Origin: Streptomyces sp. CBMA29
GTDB lineage: Bacteria; Actinomycetota; Actinomycetes; Streptomycetales; Streptomycetaceae
Reading direction: 5' to 3'
NCBI RefSeq assembly: GCF_014596445.1
Contig: NZ_MECL01000095.1
Span: 1-42,521 of the forward strand
Length of the DNA: 42,521 nucleotides
The notes beneath the pieces are model-generated. The model saw only the letters and a list, made by a program, of their open reading frames with translations, did no database searches and had not been told where the DNA came from. Of this stretch, positions 16,509 through 24,487 are shown piece after piece; the first letter of the stretch is position 1; the number at the start of each line of letters is the position of its first letter. Both the position numbers and the translations under genes were made by a program.

Positions 16509-17708
16509 TCAGGACCGAGGGGCGGCGGGCACCGGGATGTGCACGCCGAGGGCCGCCGCACTGGTCTCCACGGCCGCCAGCACCCGCTGCACCTGGAGCC
16601 CGTCGGCGAACGACGGCCGCGGATCCGTACCGCCCGCCACCGCCTCGGCGAAATCGCGCACCTGGTGCGTGAAGGAGTGCTCGTAGCCGATCAGATGGCC
16701 CGGCGGCCACCACGCGTCAAGGTAGGGGTGGGTGGGCTCGGTGACCAGGACGCGGCGGAAACCGGCGGTGTCCGGGTCCTCGGAACGGTCGTGGAAGGCC
16801 AGTTCGTTCATCGACTCGGCGTCGAAGGCGAGCGTGCCGCGCGAGCCGCTGACCTCGATCCGCATGGCGTTCTTGTGCCCGGTGGCGAAACGGGTCGCCT
16901 CGAACACACCGATCGCGCCGCCGTCGAACCGCGCGGTGAACAGCGCCGCGTCGTCCACCGTGACCCGGCCGCGCTCGGAACCGCCCTTGCCCGACAGGCC
17001 GCTCGCCGACTCCGGCAGCGGGCGCTCGGTCACGAAGGTCTCCAGCAGCGCGCCGACCGAGCTGATCCGCTGACCCGTCAGATACTGCGCCGCGTCGATG
17101 CTGTGCGCGCCGAGATCGCCCAACGCCCCTGACCCGGCACGGTCCTTGCGCAGCCGCCAGGCCAGCGGGAACTCCGGGTCGACCAGCCAGTCCTGGAGGT
17201 ACTGCGCCCGCACCTGGTGGATCGTGCCCAGCCTGCCCTCCTCGACCAGCCGCCGCGCCAGCACCAGCGCGGGCACCCTGCGGTAGTTGAAGGCCACCAT
17301 CGAACGCACCCCGGCCTGCCGGGCCTTGTGCGCCGCGTCGACCATGGCCTCGGCCTCCGCCACCGAATTGGCCAGCGGCTTCTCGCACATCACGTGCTTG
17401 CCCGCGGCGAGCGCCGCCTGCGCGATCTGCGCGTGGCTGTCGCCCGGCGTGCAGATGTCCACCACGTCGATGTCGGGCCGCGCCACCAGCGCCCGCCAGT
17501 CGGTCTCGTACGACTGCCAGCCGTACCGCTCGGCGGCCGACGCCGCCCGCTGCTCCGACCGGCCGCAGACGGCGGTGAGTTCGAGCCGCACCGGCAGGTC
17601 GAAGAAGCGGCCCGCGGTGCGCCAGGCGTGGGAGTGCGCCGCGCCCATGAACGCATGGCCGACCATGCCGATCCGCAGCGCGGGGACCGGGGGTGGTGTC
17701 GTCGTCAC
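16509..17708 (-). CDS. Gfo/Idh/MocA-family oxidoreductase
   Basis: A 399-residue NAD(P)-dependent sugar dehydrogenase with the Rossmann motif [12 protein letters not shown] (14-25), EKP at 109-111, and the canonical active-site stretch D198-L-G-A-H202-S-I-D205. It therefore keeps the catalytic His and Asp that the other Gfo/Idh protein of the island lacks. GTG 17708 is preceded by AGGAGG. It is the first gene of a two-gene operon with the isomerase and diverges from a ROK regulator, whose 197-base shared upstream region contains an inverted repeat. A role in oxidising C3 or C1 of a glycoside before isomerisation is inferred from context. Confidence 0.93.
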   Translation of the reverse strand: MTTTPPPVPALRIGMVGHAFMGAAHSHAWRTAGRFFDLPVRLELTAVCGRSEQRAASAAERYGWQSYETDWRALVARPDIDVVDICTPGDSHAQIAQAALAAGKHVMCEKPLANSVAEAEAMVDAAHKARQAGVRSMVAFNYRRVPALVLARRLVEEGRLGTIHQVRAQYLQDWLVDPEFPLAWRLRKDRAGSGALGDLGAHSIDAAQYLTGQRISSVGALLETFVTERPLPESASGLSGKGGSERGRVTVDDAALFTARFDGGAIGVFEATRFATGHKNAMRIEVSGSRGTLAFDAESMNELAFHDRSEDPDTAGFRRVLVTEPTHPYLDAWWPPGHLIGYEHSFTHQVRDFAEAVAGGTDPRPSFADGLQVQRVLAAVETSAAALGVHIPVPAAPRS

Positions 17709-17832
17709 GTACGTCCTCCTGGCGGAATGCCGCTCCTGGTACGGGCCGTGAATCGTTATTCATCCGGCATCGACTGAAACTCACGGCGCCGGATAGAACA
17801 GTTCGCGAGTTTCTGCCTGAACTTCGGCATAA

Positions 17833-17847
17833 GTCAAGGCTCTTGAC
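17833..17847. promoter_or_regulatory. Inverted repeat between the Gfo/Idh and ROK genes
   Basis: GTCAAG, GCT, CTTGAC. The right half belongs to TCTTGACG, an 8-mer also present in the palindromes upstream of the lipoprotein and GH3 genes. It lies midway in the divergent promoter region (59 bases before the ROK start), fitting a site for the adjacent ROK protein. Confidence 0.5.
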
Positions 17848-17905
17848 GTCGGCGACGGCAACAGGGCACCGTGCGGTTGCCGAGACGTCACACATCCGGG
17901 GGGCA

Positions 17906-19087
17906 GTGATCGACACTCCAGTCAATCTCCGCGAGGTCGGCAGGCTCCGGGTTCTTGAGGCACTGCACACCACCGCCCGCAGCAGCAGGCCCGAACTCGT
18001 CCGCGTCACCGGCCTGTCCAGGGCCACCGTCTCCTCGCTGATCGCCGACCTCATCACCGTCGGCCTGGTCACCGAGGACGAGGGCCCCGAGGAACCCGAG
18101 CCCCGCCGCACCGGACGGCCCGCCCAGTCCCTCTCGCTGGTCCCCAGCTCCGGTTACGCCATCGGCGCGGACATCGGCCACCAGCACGTACGCGTCATCC
18201 TCTGCGACCTGTTCGGCGCCGTCCTGTGGGAGCACTGGGTCGCCAAGGACGTGGACCGCGCCCCGCAGGAGACCCTCGACCTGGTCGCCGTCCTCGTCGG
18301 CCGGGCCCTCCAGGAGACCGGCGTCGCCCGCGAACGCGTCCTCGGCATCGGCGCCGGAATCGCCTCCCCGGTCGAGAAGGGCAGCGGCGCCCTCGGCGCC
18401 GAGGGCATCATGCCCGGCTGGGTCGGCCTGCGCCTCACCGACGAACTGCGGCACCGCACCTCGCTGCCGGTCCGCGTCACCAACGACGCCAACGCCGGCG
18501 CCCTCGCCGAGCGCATGTACGGCGCCGGGCGGCAGGCGGGCGACATGGTCTACGTCCGGCTCTCCGCCGGAATCGGCGCGGGCATCGTCAGCGACGGCCG
18601 CCTCCTGCTCGGCTCACGGGGCCTCGCCGGGGAGATCGGCCATCTCCCGCTCGTCACCGACGGCCTCATCTGCCGCTGCGGCAACCGCGGTTGCCTGGAG
18701 ACCGTCGCCAGCCCCGTCGCCATCGCCCGCCTGCTGTCCGACAGTTGGGGCGAGACCGTCGCCCCCCGCGACCTCCCCGCCCTCATCCGCGACCGCAACA
18801 CCGGCGCCCTGCGCGCCGTCCGCGACGCGGGAGACGCCGTCGGCCGCGCGCTCGGCACGCTCGTCACCCTCCTCAACCCGCGCCTGATCGTGGTCGGCGG
18901 CGACCTCGCCGCCGCGGGCGCCGACATCCTCGAACCCATCCGGGCCGGTGTCCGCCGCCACACCCTTCCCTCCGCCGCGGAGGGCCTGGAGATCGTCACC
19001 GGCGGCCTCGGGGACGGCGCCGAGGTCCGCGGGGCGGCCGGTCTCGTCCTCGCCGACGCCGCCTCACTGCTGGCCGGAGCGGCCTGA
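17906..19087 (+). CDS. ROK-family transcriptional regulator
   Basis: A 393-residue canonical ROK repressor. A winged helix at residues 10-75 (ELVRVTGLSRATVSSLIADL) is followed by the sugar-kinase fold: GIGAGIASPV, NDANAGALAE with D194, and LSAGIGAGI. The complete zinc motif is present (H246 in GEIGHL, then C256, C258 and C263 in CRCGNRGCLE). GTG 17906 is taken as start because GGGGGG precedes it and the family core begins there; the open frame upstream is not protein-like. It diverges from the Gfo/Idh-isomerase operon, its probable target. It contrasts with the other ROK protein of the island, which lacks the zinc motif and is fused to a transposase-like domain. Confidence 0.92.
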   Translation: MIDTPVNLREVGRLRVLEALHTTARSSRPELVRVTGLSRATVSSLIADLITVGLVTEDEGPEEPEPRRTGRPAQSLSLVPSSGYAIGADIGHQHVRVILCDLFGAVLWEHWVAKDVDRAPQETLDLVAVLVGRALQETGVARERVLGIGAGIASPVEKGSGALGAEGIMPGWVGLRLTDELRHRTSLPVRVTNDANAGALAERMYGAGRQAGDMVYVRLSAGIGAGIVSDGRLLLGSRGLAGEIGHLPLVTDGLICRCGNRGCLETVASPVAIARLLSDSWGETVAPRDLPALIRDRNTGALRAVRDAGDAVGRALGTLVTLLNPRLIVVGGDLAAAGADILEPIRAGVRRHTLPSAAEGLEIVTGGLGDGAEVRGAAGLVLADAASLLAGAA

Positions 19088-19136
19088 CCCGTACCAGCCT
19101 GTCCCGGAGCGGCCCGCTCCGTACCTCGGCGCCGCC

Positions 19137-19874
19137 TCAGTCCGTGGCCGGGACGATCTGCCCGTCGCGCAGTTCCAGGACGCGGTCGGCCAGGGCGAGG
19201 AGCTGCGTGTCGTGGGTGGCGACGAGGGCGGTGACGGACTCGCTGCGGACGACCGCGCGCAGCAACTCCATGACGGCCAGGCCCGTCTCGGCGTCGAGCT
19301 GCCCGGTGGGCTCGTCGGCGATGAGCAGGACGGGGCGGTTGGCGAGGGCGCGGGCGATGGCGACCCGTTGCTGCTGTCCGCCGGAGAGTTCGCCGGGGCG
19401 CTGGGCGGCGTGGTCGGCGAGGCCGACGAGGGCCAGGAGGAGTTCGACGCGCTCCTCGCGCTCGCGCGGCGGGGTCTTGCGCAGCCGCATGGGCACGCCC
19501 ACGTTCTCGGCGGCGCTGAGGATGGGGAGCAGCCCGAAGGACTGGAAGACGAAGCCGATACGGTCCCGGCGCAGGGCGAGCAGGTCGTCGTCGCCGAGCG
19601 AGGCCAGATCGGTGCCGTCGAGCATGATCCGGCCGCCGTCGGGGCTGTCGAGACCGCCCACGAGGTTGAGGATCGTGGTCTTGCCCGAGCCCGAACGGCC
19701 CTTGAGCGCGACGAGTTCGCCGCGCGGGACGGAGAACGAGACACCGCGCAGGGCATGCACGGCGGTGTCGCCGCTGCCGTAGGTGCGGCGCAGATCCTCG
19801 ACGACGACCATGTCCCCGGACGGCGGACCGTCCGCGACCGCCGTCGCCGCGCGTCCCGTGGACCCCTCGCTCAT
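19137..19874 (-). CDS. ABC transporter ATP-binding protein, LolD/MacB type
   Basis: A 245-residue ATPase with Walker A GRSGSGKT (59-66), Q-loop Q111, signature LSGGQQQR (163-170), Walker B LLIADEPTG (183-191) and switch His221. The sequence is of the LolD/FtsE/MacB class, which works with FtsX-like permeases. No permease gene is adjacent on either side, so it is an orphan here; a partner may lie elsewhere. The start is ATG 19874 behind GGGGAGGA. An upstream in-frame GTG would add 20 residues of low-complexity sequence. Two CCGTACGG palindromes lie 60-86 bases upstream. The C-terminal end of the ROK gene converges on it with 49 bases between. Confidence 0.92.
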   Translation of the reverse strand: MSEGSTGRAATAVADGPPSGDMVVVEDLRRTYGSGDTAVHALRGVSFSVPRGELVALKGRSGSGKTTILNLVGGLDSPDGGRIMLDGTDLASLGDDDLLALRRDRIGFVFQSFGLLPILSAAENVGVPMRLRKTPPREREERVELLLALVGLADHAAQRPGELSGGQQQRVAIARALANRPVLLIADEPTGQLDAETGLAVMELLRAVVRSESVTALVATHDTQLLALADRVLELRDGQIVPATD

Positions 19875-19933
19875 GCGTCCTCCCCGTCCTGGCCGCGTCC
19901 CCTGCCCGGCCCCCGCCCGCGGCGCGCCGGCCA

Positions 19934-19960
19934 CCGTACGGCCGTCGCGTATCCGTACGG
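19934..19960. promoter_or_regulatory. Pair of CCGTACGG palindromes
   Basis: Perfect CCGTACGG palindromes at 19934-19941 and 19953-19960, 19 bases apart centre to centre, sit upstream of the orphan ABC ATPase. The 8-mer is expected once or twice by chance in a window of this GC content, so the pairing rather than the sequence is the signal. Confidence 0.3.
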
Positions 19961-19974
19961 TACGCGCAAACGCC

Positions 19975-20008
19975 GTGGCCCGGACCCGTGGAGACGGGTC
20001 CGGGCCAC
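19975..20008 (-). terminator. Terminator of the thioesterase-dut-DUF3710 operon
   Basis: A perfect 15-bp stem (GTGGCCCGGACCCGT / ACGGGTCCGGGCCAC) with a GGAG loop lies about 70 bases past the DUF3710 stop codon on the minus strand. Confidence 0.7.
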
Positions 20009-20075
20009 GACAGGCCGCGAAAGGCCAGGAGGGGCCGCCGTAAGGCCGCGAACGGCGCGTACGCGGAGCGACGGC

Positions 20076-20855
20076 TCAGTGCAGCTCGGTGATCTCCGGG
20101 CCGCGGCGCAGCGGGTCGATTCCGTCGCCGAACTTCGACGGCTCGCCCTGCTCGGACGGCGCGGCGCCGTCCGGCACCATCTGCGCGTCGTTCGGCAGCT
20201 TCAGCACGATCGGGTCGCGCGGCGCCATCGGGGTGTCGCCGCGCAGCACCACGGTGTCGCGGAAGACGGACTCCAGCACACCGGCGGCGGCGGGCTGCAC
20301 CGCGCCCTGGCCGGAGATCACCCCGCGCAGGAACCAGCGCGGGCCGTCGCAGCCGATGAACCGCACGAGCTGCACGCCGTTGGTGCCGTCCGGGAGCTGG
20401 ACGGGCACCTGGGCCCGCAGCTCCCAGCCGAGCGGGCCCTCCAGCTCGTCGACGATGCCGCCCTGCTGGGTGATACCGGAGGCGATCTCCTCGCGGACCT
20501 CGCCCCAGATGCCCTCGGACTTGGGGGCGGCGAACGCCTGGAGCTGCACGGCGCTGTCCCGCAGCACCACGGTCGCGGCGACGATGGACTCGCCCGCGAC
20601 CTCGACCCGCAGCTCCATGCCCTCGACTCCGGGCACGAACAGTCCGCCGAGGTCGACGCGGCCCTCGCCGGGCTCACTGACCTCGCTCAGGTCCCACGGG
20701 CCGTCGGGCCTCGGGGCGGGCGGAAGGTTGTACCGGAGGGACTCACCGGAGTCGTCCGACTCCTCGGCGTCCTCGACCTGCTCGTCAGGGCCTGCGGCCT
20801 CGTCGAGCTCGTCGAGGTCGTCTTCGCGCTCCTTGCGACGACGGAACACGGTCAC
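20076..20855 (-). CDS. DUF3710 family protein
   Basis: A 259-residue protein conserved next to the dUTPase gene across actinobacteria; function unknown. The first 45 residues are charged (FRRRKEREDDLDELDE, then many Asp and Glu) and probably disordered. The globular part starts near GPWDLSEV and contains GRVDLGGLFVPGVEGMELRVEV and a GWELRAQVPVQLPDG motif typical of the family. No signal peptide or membrane segment is seen. The GTG start is preceded by GGAAGGA and overlaps the dut stop by four bases, so the two are translationally coupled. Confidence 0.9.
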   Translation of the reverse strand: MTVFRRRKEREDDLDELDEAAGPDEQVEDAEESDDSGESLRYNLPPAPRPDGPWDLSEVSEPGEGRVDLGGLFVPGVEGMELRVEVAGESIVAATVVLRDSAVQLQAFAAPKSEGIWGEVREEIASGITQQGGIVDELEGPLGWELRAQVPVQLPDGTNGVQLVRFIGCDGPRWFLRGVISGQGAVQPAAAGVLESVFRDTVVLRGDTPMAPRDPIVLKLPNDAQMVPDGAAPSEQGEPSKFGDGIDPLRRGPEITELH

Positions 20856-21382
20856 TGTCCTTCCCGGTCTGCAACGACCGATGCGAATCCGACTCTGGAC
20901 GTGTCGGCCGACGGCGTCTCCACCGCGGCATGACCCCCCGTGGAGCCGAAGCCCCCCGCGGCCCTGGCAGAGCCGGGCAGCTCCGCCACCTCATGGAAAC
21001 GGACCCGCTCGACCTGCTGGACGACCAGTTGGGCGATCCGGTCACCCTTTTCGAACCGCACGGTCTCGCGCGGATCGAGGTTGACGACGATCACCTTGAT
21101 CTCTCCACGGTACCCGGCATCCACCGTTCCCGGGGCATTCACCAGGGCCACACCGCAGCGCGCGGCCAGCCCCGAGCGGGGATGCACGAAGGCCGCGTAC
21201 CCGTCGGGCAGGGCGATCGACACCCCGGTGGGCAGGACCGCGCGCTCACCGGGCGCGAGGTCCGCCGCCAGCGTGGTGGTCAGGTCCGCGCCCGCGTCAC
21301 CGGGATGCCCGTAGGACGGTACGGGCACGGACTCGTCGAGCCGGTGCAGCAGTACGTCCACCGGCTGTCGCTCTGTGCTCAC
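20852..21382 (-). CDS. dut: dUTP diphosphatase
   Basis: A 176-residue trimeric dUTPase that converts dUTP to dUMP, keeping uracil out of DNA and supplying dTMP synthesis. The five family motifs are visible: GDAGADLTT (28-36), HPRSGLAARCGV (67-78), NAPGTVDAGYRGEIKV (82-97), EKGDRIAQLVV (111-121), and the C-terminal arm GGFGSTG (143-149). About 25 residues follow the arm, longer than in many bacterial enzymes. The GTG start follows GAGGTGAACCC and overlaps the stop of a 14-codon ORF; the next gene (DUF3710) also overlaps by four bases. It is part of a minus-strand operon starting with a thioesterase. Confidence 0.96.
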   Translation of the reverse strand: MSTERQPVDVLLHRLDESVPVPSYGHPGDAGADLTTTLAADLAPGERAVLPTGVSIALPDGYAAFVHPRSGLAARCGVALVNAPGTVDAGYRGEIKVIVVNLDPRETVRFEKGDRIAQLVVQQVERVRFHEVAELPGSARAAGGFGSTGGHAAVETPSADTSRVGFASVVADREGQ

Positions 21383-21423
21383 GGGTTCACCTCGCTGACG
21401 AGGCGCAGCGGCTCACGGCTCAT
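21379..21423 (-). CDS. 14-codon ORF linking thioesterase and dut
   Basis: ATG at 21423 opens a 14-residue frame, MSREPLRLVSEVNP. Its ATG overlaps the thioesterase stop (ATGA), and its TGA overlaps the dut GTG start. Both junctions carry the same GAGGTGAACCC(A/G)TGAGC sequence, so the thioesterase end (FEVNP) and the mini-ORF end (SEVNP) look like a tandem duplication of about 42 bases that recreated a ribosome site. It may only relay coupled translation to dut; no independent function is claimed. Confidence 0.35.
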   Translation of the reverse strand: MSREPLRLVSEVNP

Positions 21424-22025
21424 GGGTTCACCTCGAAGGCGCGGGCGACCTTCACCTGGTCGGGGTCCGACATCGCCGCGCGGATCTCCTCCGCGCGGCC
21501 GTTCTGCGTGAAGTGGTCGAGCTTGACCTCGACGAACAGCGCCTCCGCGCGCACCGCGACCGGCCCGTCGTGGCCGCCGATCCGGCCCTCGGCCGAGCTG
21601 TAGATCTTGCGTCCGGCGACCGCGGTGCAGCGCGCCGACAGATACAGCGTGGCGCCGACCGGGACCGGGAGCAGGAAGTCCGACTCCAGCCGTCCCGTGA
21701 CGGCGATGGCGCGCAGCATCCAGTTGACCGAGCCCAGCGTCTCGTCCAGCGCGGTGACCAGCACCCCGCCGTGGGCGAGGCCCGGCGCGCCCTGGTGGGC
21801 GGGCTTGACGGTGAACTCGGCGGTGACGCTGACGCCCTCGCCCGCCCTCGCCGCCAGGTGCAGCCCGTGGGGCAGGCCCTCGCCGCAGCCGAAGCACTGG
21901 TCGTAGTGCGCCCCGAGCAGCTCGCCCGGCGCCGGGGCGTCCGGGTGCCGCGTGGGCGCGGTGGCGTCGGGCGGCGGCGTCAACGACGACCGTCCGGCGC
22001 TTCTGGGTGTGTTCGCTCCACTCAC
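21420..22025 (-). CDS. PaaI-family thioesterase (hotdog fold)
   Basis: A 201-residue acyl-CoA thioesterase-like protein. A CxxC pair (C44, C47 in YDQCFGCG) is followed by the hotdog domain, with the HGGVLVTALDETLG motif (85-98) carrying the probable catalytic Asp/Glu. The N-terminal 35 residues are Pro/Thr-rich. GTG 22025 is chosen because the family core begins after it and a GGAAGGGTAGGG stretch lies upstream, though the spacing is slightly long. It heads the operon with dut and DUF3710 and diverges from an SDR gene. Substrate unknown. Confidence 0.88.
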   Translation of the reverse strand: MSGANTPRSAGRSSLTPPPDATAPTRHPDAPAPGELLGAHYDQCFGCGEGLPHGLHLAARAGEGVSVTAEFTVKPAHQGAPGLAHGGVLVTALDETLGSVNWMLRAIAVTGRLESDFLLPVPVGATLYLSARCTAVAGRKIYSSAEGRIGGHDGPVAVRAEALFVEVKLDHFTQNGRAEEIRAAMSDPDQVKVARAFEVNP

Positions 22026-22180
22026 GCCCGAGACCCTACCCTTCCGCGGGATCCTTTCCCTGCCGGTGTCCGTTGGTCCCGGGGGAGCCGCCCGGTGGCC
22101 GGCGGAGACCGCCCCCCGTAGCACCCTCGTACCGCCCCCGCAGTCCCCCCGTTGTCATCTGGTAGCACCGGAGCGCGCGC

Positions 22181-23074
22181 ATGTCCCCAGGAGTAGGCCA
22201 GTCCGTCGTCGTCACCGGAGCCGGACGCGGCATCGGCCGTGCCATCACGCTGGAGCTGGCGCACTGCGGCTTCGACGTGATCGGCACGGTCCGCAACGAC
22301 CGGGACGCGCGGGCGCTGCGCGCGGCGGTCGACCGCACGGGCGCGGCGGTGCGCACCGCGGTGCTCGACGTGGCCGACGCGACGTCCTGCGTCCGGGCGT
22401 TCACCGAGATCGCCACGATGACCGACGGCGGGCCGTGGGCGGTGGTCAACAACGCGGGGTTCGCGCAGCCGGGCGCGGTGGAGGACGTGGACGACGAGCA
22501 GGTACGGCGCCAGCTGGAGACCAATCTGGTCGCGCCCGCGCGGATCGCCCGCCTGGTGCTGCCCGCGATGCGGGACCGGCGGGCGGGCCGGATCGTCAAC
22601 GTGTCGTCGATCGCCGGGCGGGTGTCGCTGCCGATGCTCGGCTGGTACTGCGCGAGCAAGCGCGGCCTGGAGTCGGTGACGGACGCGCTGCGGATGGAGA
22701 CGGCTCCGTTCGGCGTGCACGTCTCGCTGATCGAGCCGGGCTCCTACGGCACCGGCATCTGGGAGACCGGCGCCGGGCTGCTGCCCGACGAGCGGGCGTC
22801 GGCGTACCAGGAGCAGTACGCGGCGGCCGGGGACGTGCTGCGCGGCAGCCGCGACCTGCCGGGGCCGCGCCCGGTGGCCCTCGCGGTGCGCAAGGCGCTG
22901 ACCGCCCGGCACCCGCTGCCGCGCTATCTGGTGGGCGGCGGCGCCCGCTCGACCGCCGTGCTGGACGCGGTGGCGCCGACGGCGGCCTCCGACTGGGCGA
23001 AGCAGCTCGCCACCGGGCTGCGGCAGGCTCCGCCGAGGGTCACCCGTGCGCTGGCGCGCCTGCGCGGCAGATAG
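22181..23074 (+). CDS. Short-chain dehydrogenase/reductase
   Basis: A 297-residue classical SDR with cofactor motif TGAGRGIG (12-19), NNAG (90-93), catalytic Ser143 (NVSSIAG), and Tyr156/Lys160 in YCASK. It is an NAD(P)-dependent oxidoreductase of unknown substrate. Arg or Asn residues after the second strand (VRNDRD) favour NADP. ATG 22181 has CGGAG upstream. It is divergent from the thioesterase and followed 27 bases later by the DUF3093 gene on the same strand. Confidence 0.94.
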   Translation: MSPGVGQSVVVTGAGRGIGRAITLELAHCGFDVIGTVRNDRDARALRAAVDRTGAAVRTAVLDVADATSCVRAFTEIATMTDGGPWAVVNNAGFAQPGAVEDVDDEQVRRQLETNLVAPARIARLVLPAMRDRRAGRIVNVSSIAGRVSLPMLGWYCASKRGLESVTDALRMETAPFGVHVSLIEPGSYGTGIWETGAGLLPDERASAYQEQYAAAGDVLRGSRDLPGPRPVALAVRKALTARHPLPRYLVGGGARSTAVLDAVAPTAASDWAKQLATGLRQAPPRVTRALARLRGR

Positions 23075-23083
23075 CACACGACC

Positions 23084-23105
23084 GCATGGCAGTCTGGTGC
23101 CATGC
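23084..23105 (+). promoter_or_regulatory. Hairpin over the DUF3093 start codon
   Basis: GCATGGCA and TGCCATGC, perfect 8-base arms around a 6-base loop, enclose the ATG at 23102 in the right arm. If transcribed, the start codon would be base-paired. There is no strong Shine-Dalgarno upstream. Confidence 0.35.
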
Positions 23106-23551
23106 AGCCTTACGACGAACGTCTCACCGTGCCGCGCTCCTGGTGGTTCATGGCCGCAGGGGTGGGTGTGGCGATGGCGCTGATCCTCTTCCCGTTCGGC
23201 CCGCTGCCGATGCTGGCCGGTCTTGCGGCCGGCGCGGCCGGCGCCATGATGGCGGTCAGCTCGTACGGGTCCGCGCGGATCCGGGTGGTGGCGGGCTCGC
23301 TGGTGGCCGGCAAGGCCAGGATCCCGCTGGCGGCGCTGGGCGAGGCGACCGTGCTCGACCCGGCGGAGACGGTGGCCTGGCGCTCCCACAAGGCCGACCC
23401 GCGGGCGTACATGCTGATGCGCTCGTACGTGCCGACGGCGCTGAAGGTCGACGTGACCGATCCGGCCGACCCGACGCCGTACGTCTACCTGTCGACGCGT
23501 TCGCCGAAGCGGCTGGCGGAGGCGCTCAACGCGGTGAAGGCGCCCCAGTAG
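23102..23551 (+). CDS. DUF3093 family membrane protein
   Basis: A 149-residue protein with two adjacent membrane helices at about 15-32 and 36-54, then a soluble domain beginning with SARIRVVAGSLVAGKARIPL and ending with the family-like STRSPKRLAEALNAV. DUF3093 proteins are conserved in actinobacteria and have no assigned function. The ATG lies in the right arm of an inverted repeat, and no clear ribosome site is present. It follows the SDR gene and converges on an EcsC-like gene. Confidence 0.88.
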   Translation: MQPYDERLTVPRSWWFMAAGVGVAMALILFPFGPLPMLAGLAAGAAGAMMAVSSYGSARIRVVAGSLVAGKARIPLAALGEATVLDPAETVAWRSHKADPRAYMLMRSYVPTALKVDVTDPADPTPYVYLSTRSPKRLAEALNAVKAPQ

Positions 23552-23572
23552 GACCGGTCGGGCCGGACGGTG

Positions 23573-23598
23573 CCGGGCGGCCCCTGCGGGGGCGCCCG
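23573..23598. terminator. GC-rich hairpin between convergent genes
   Basis: Imperfect stem GGGCG(G)CCCC / GGGGCGCCC with loop TGCG, between the DUF3093 gene (plus) and the EcsC-like gene (minus). No T-run. Confidence 0.35.
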
Positions 23599-23605
23599 CG
23601 GCCGG

Positions 23606-24475
23606 TCAGGGCTCGATGGCGGGCGGCTGCCACAGCGTGCCGGTCAGGGCCGCGTCGGCCGGTGCGCCGACGGCGGGCAGCTCGGGCCACGGAAGCTGGG
23701 CGGCGCGCAGGTCGTCGCGGATCCGCTGGGCGAGCTTGCGGGTGTCGCGCCGGTTCATCAACGCGCCGACGGCCGCGCCGATCATGAACGGCGTCAGCGT
23801 CGGCATATTGCGCAGCGTGCGGCGCAGCAGCCGCTGGCGCATCTCCCTCTTCATGCTGCTGCCCAGGGCCACGTTGACCGTGGAGAGTTTCAGCACATCG
23901 ATACCGCGCTGTTCGGTCCAGGACCACAGATACGCGGTCGCGCGCTCCCTGGAGTTGCCCGGGACACGCAGTCCGTAGACCTCGTGCAGTTCCGCGATCA
24001 GTTTGAACTCGACCGCGGCGACGCCGAGCGTCTCGGCGGTCAGTTCGGCCGGCATCGCCGGCGGGGCGGGCAGCATCGCGGCGGCGCCCACACCGGCGCC
24101 GACGGTCATGGTGCCCTTCACCGCGGTGGCGATGAGCCGGTCCGCGATGTCCTCGGGGCCGAGACCGGGAAACTGCCCCCGCAGCGTCGCCAGGTCACGG
24201 ACCGGGATGCGCGGGGCGACCTCGATCAGCCGCTCGGCGACCGAGCCCATGCTCGCTTTCGCCTTCCTGCCGCCGTAGCGCGCCCCGCTGCGTATTCCGC
24301 GCGCCCCGCGCGCGGTCGTGGCCGCGAGCGAGGCCATGCGGCCCCGCTCGTCGCCTTCTCGGCCTTCCACCCGGCCTTCCGTCGGACCTTCCACCGAGCC
24401 TTGTGCCCGGTCCTGGTCCTGGTCCTGCGCCCGGCCGTCGTCGTCCGCCCGGCCGTCCCGCCGCGAGCCCGTCAC
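23606..24475 (-). CDS. EcsC-like conserved protein
   Basis: A 289-residue protein. The first 46 residues are a repetitive acidic/polar tail (Asp, Gln, Arg, Gly) and may not be translated: GTG 24475 has only a weak ribosome site, and ATG 24337 would give a 243-residue core. The core has a hydrophobic Ala/Pro segment (VGAGVGAAAMLPAPPAMPAE) followed by ETLGVAAVEFKLIAELHEVYG, a pattern I associate with the EcsC family. A C-terminal half carries TPFMIGAAVGALMNRRDTRKLAQRI. It is likely peripheral or membrane-associated. It starts 12 bases after the DUF4193 stop, so the two are co-transcribed. Function unknown. Confidence 0.82.
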   Translation of the reverse strand: MTGSRRDGRADDDGRAQDQDQDRAQGSVEGPTEGRVEGREGDERGRMASLAATTARGARGIRSGARYGGRKAKASMGSVAERLIEVAPRIPVRDLATLRGQFPGLGPEDIADRLIATAVKGTMTVGAGVGAAAMLPAPPAMPAELTAETLGVAAVEFKLIAELHEVYGLRVPGNSRERATAYLWSWTEQRGIDVLKLSTVNVALGSSMKREMRQRLLRRTLRNMPTLTPFMIGAAVGALMNRRDTRKLAQRIRDDLRAAQLPWPELPAVGAPADAALTGTLWQPPAIEP

Positions 24476-24487
24476 CGCGCCCGCGGA

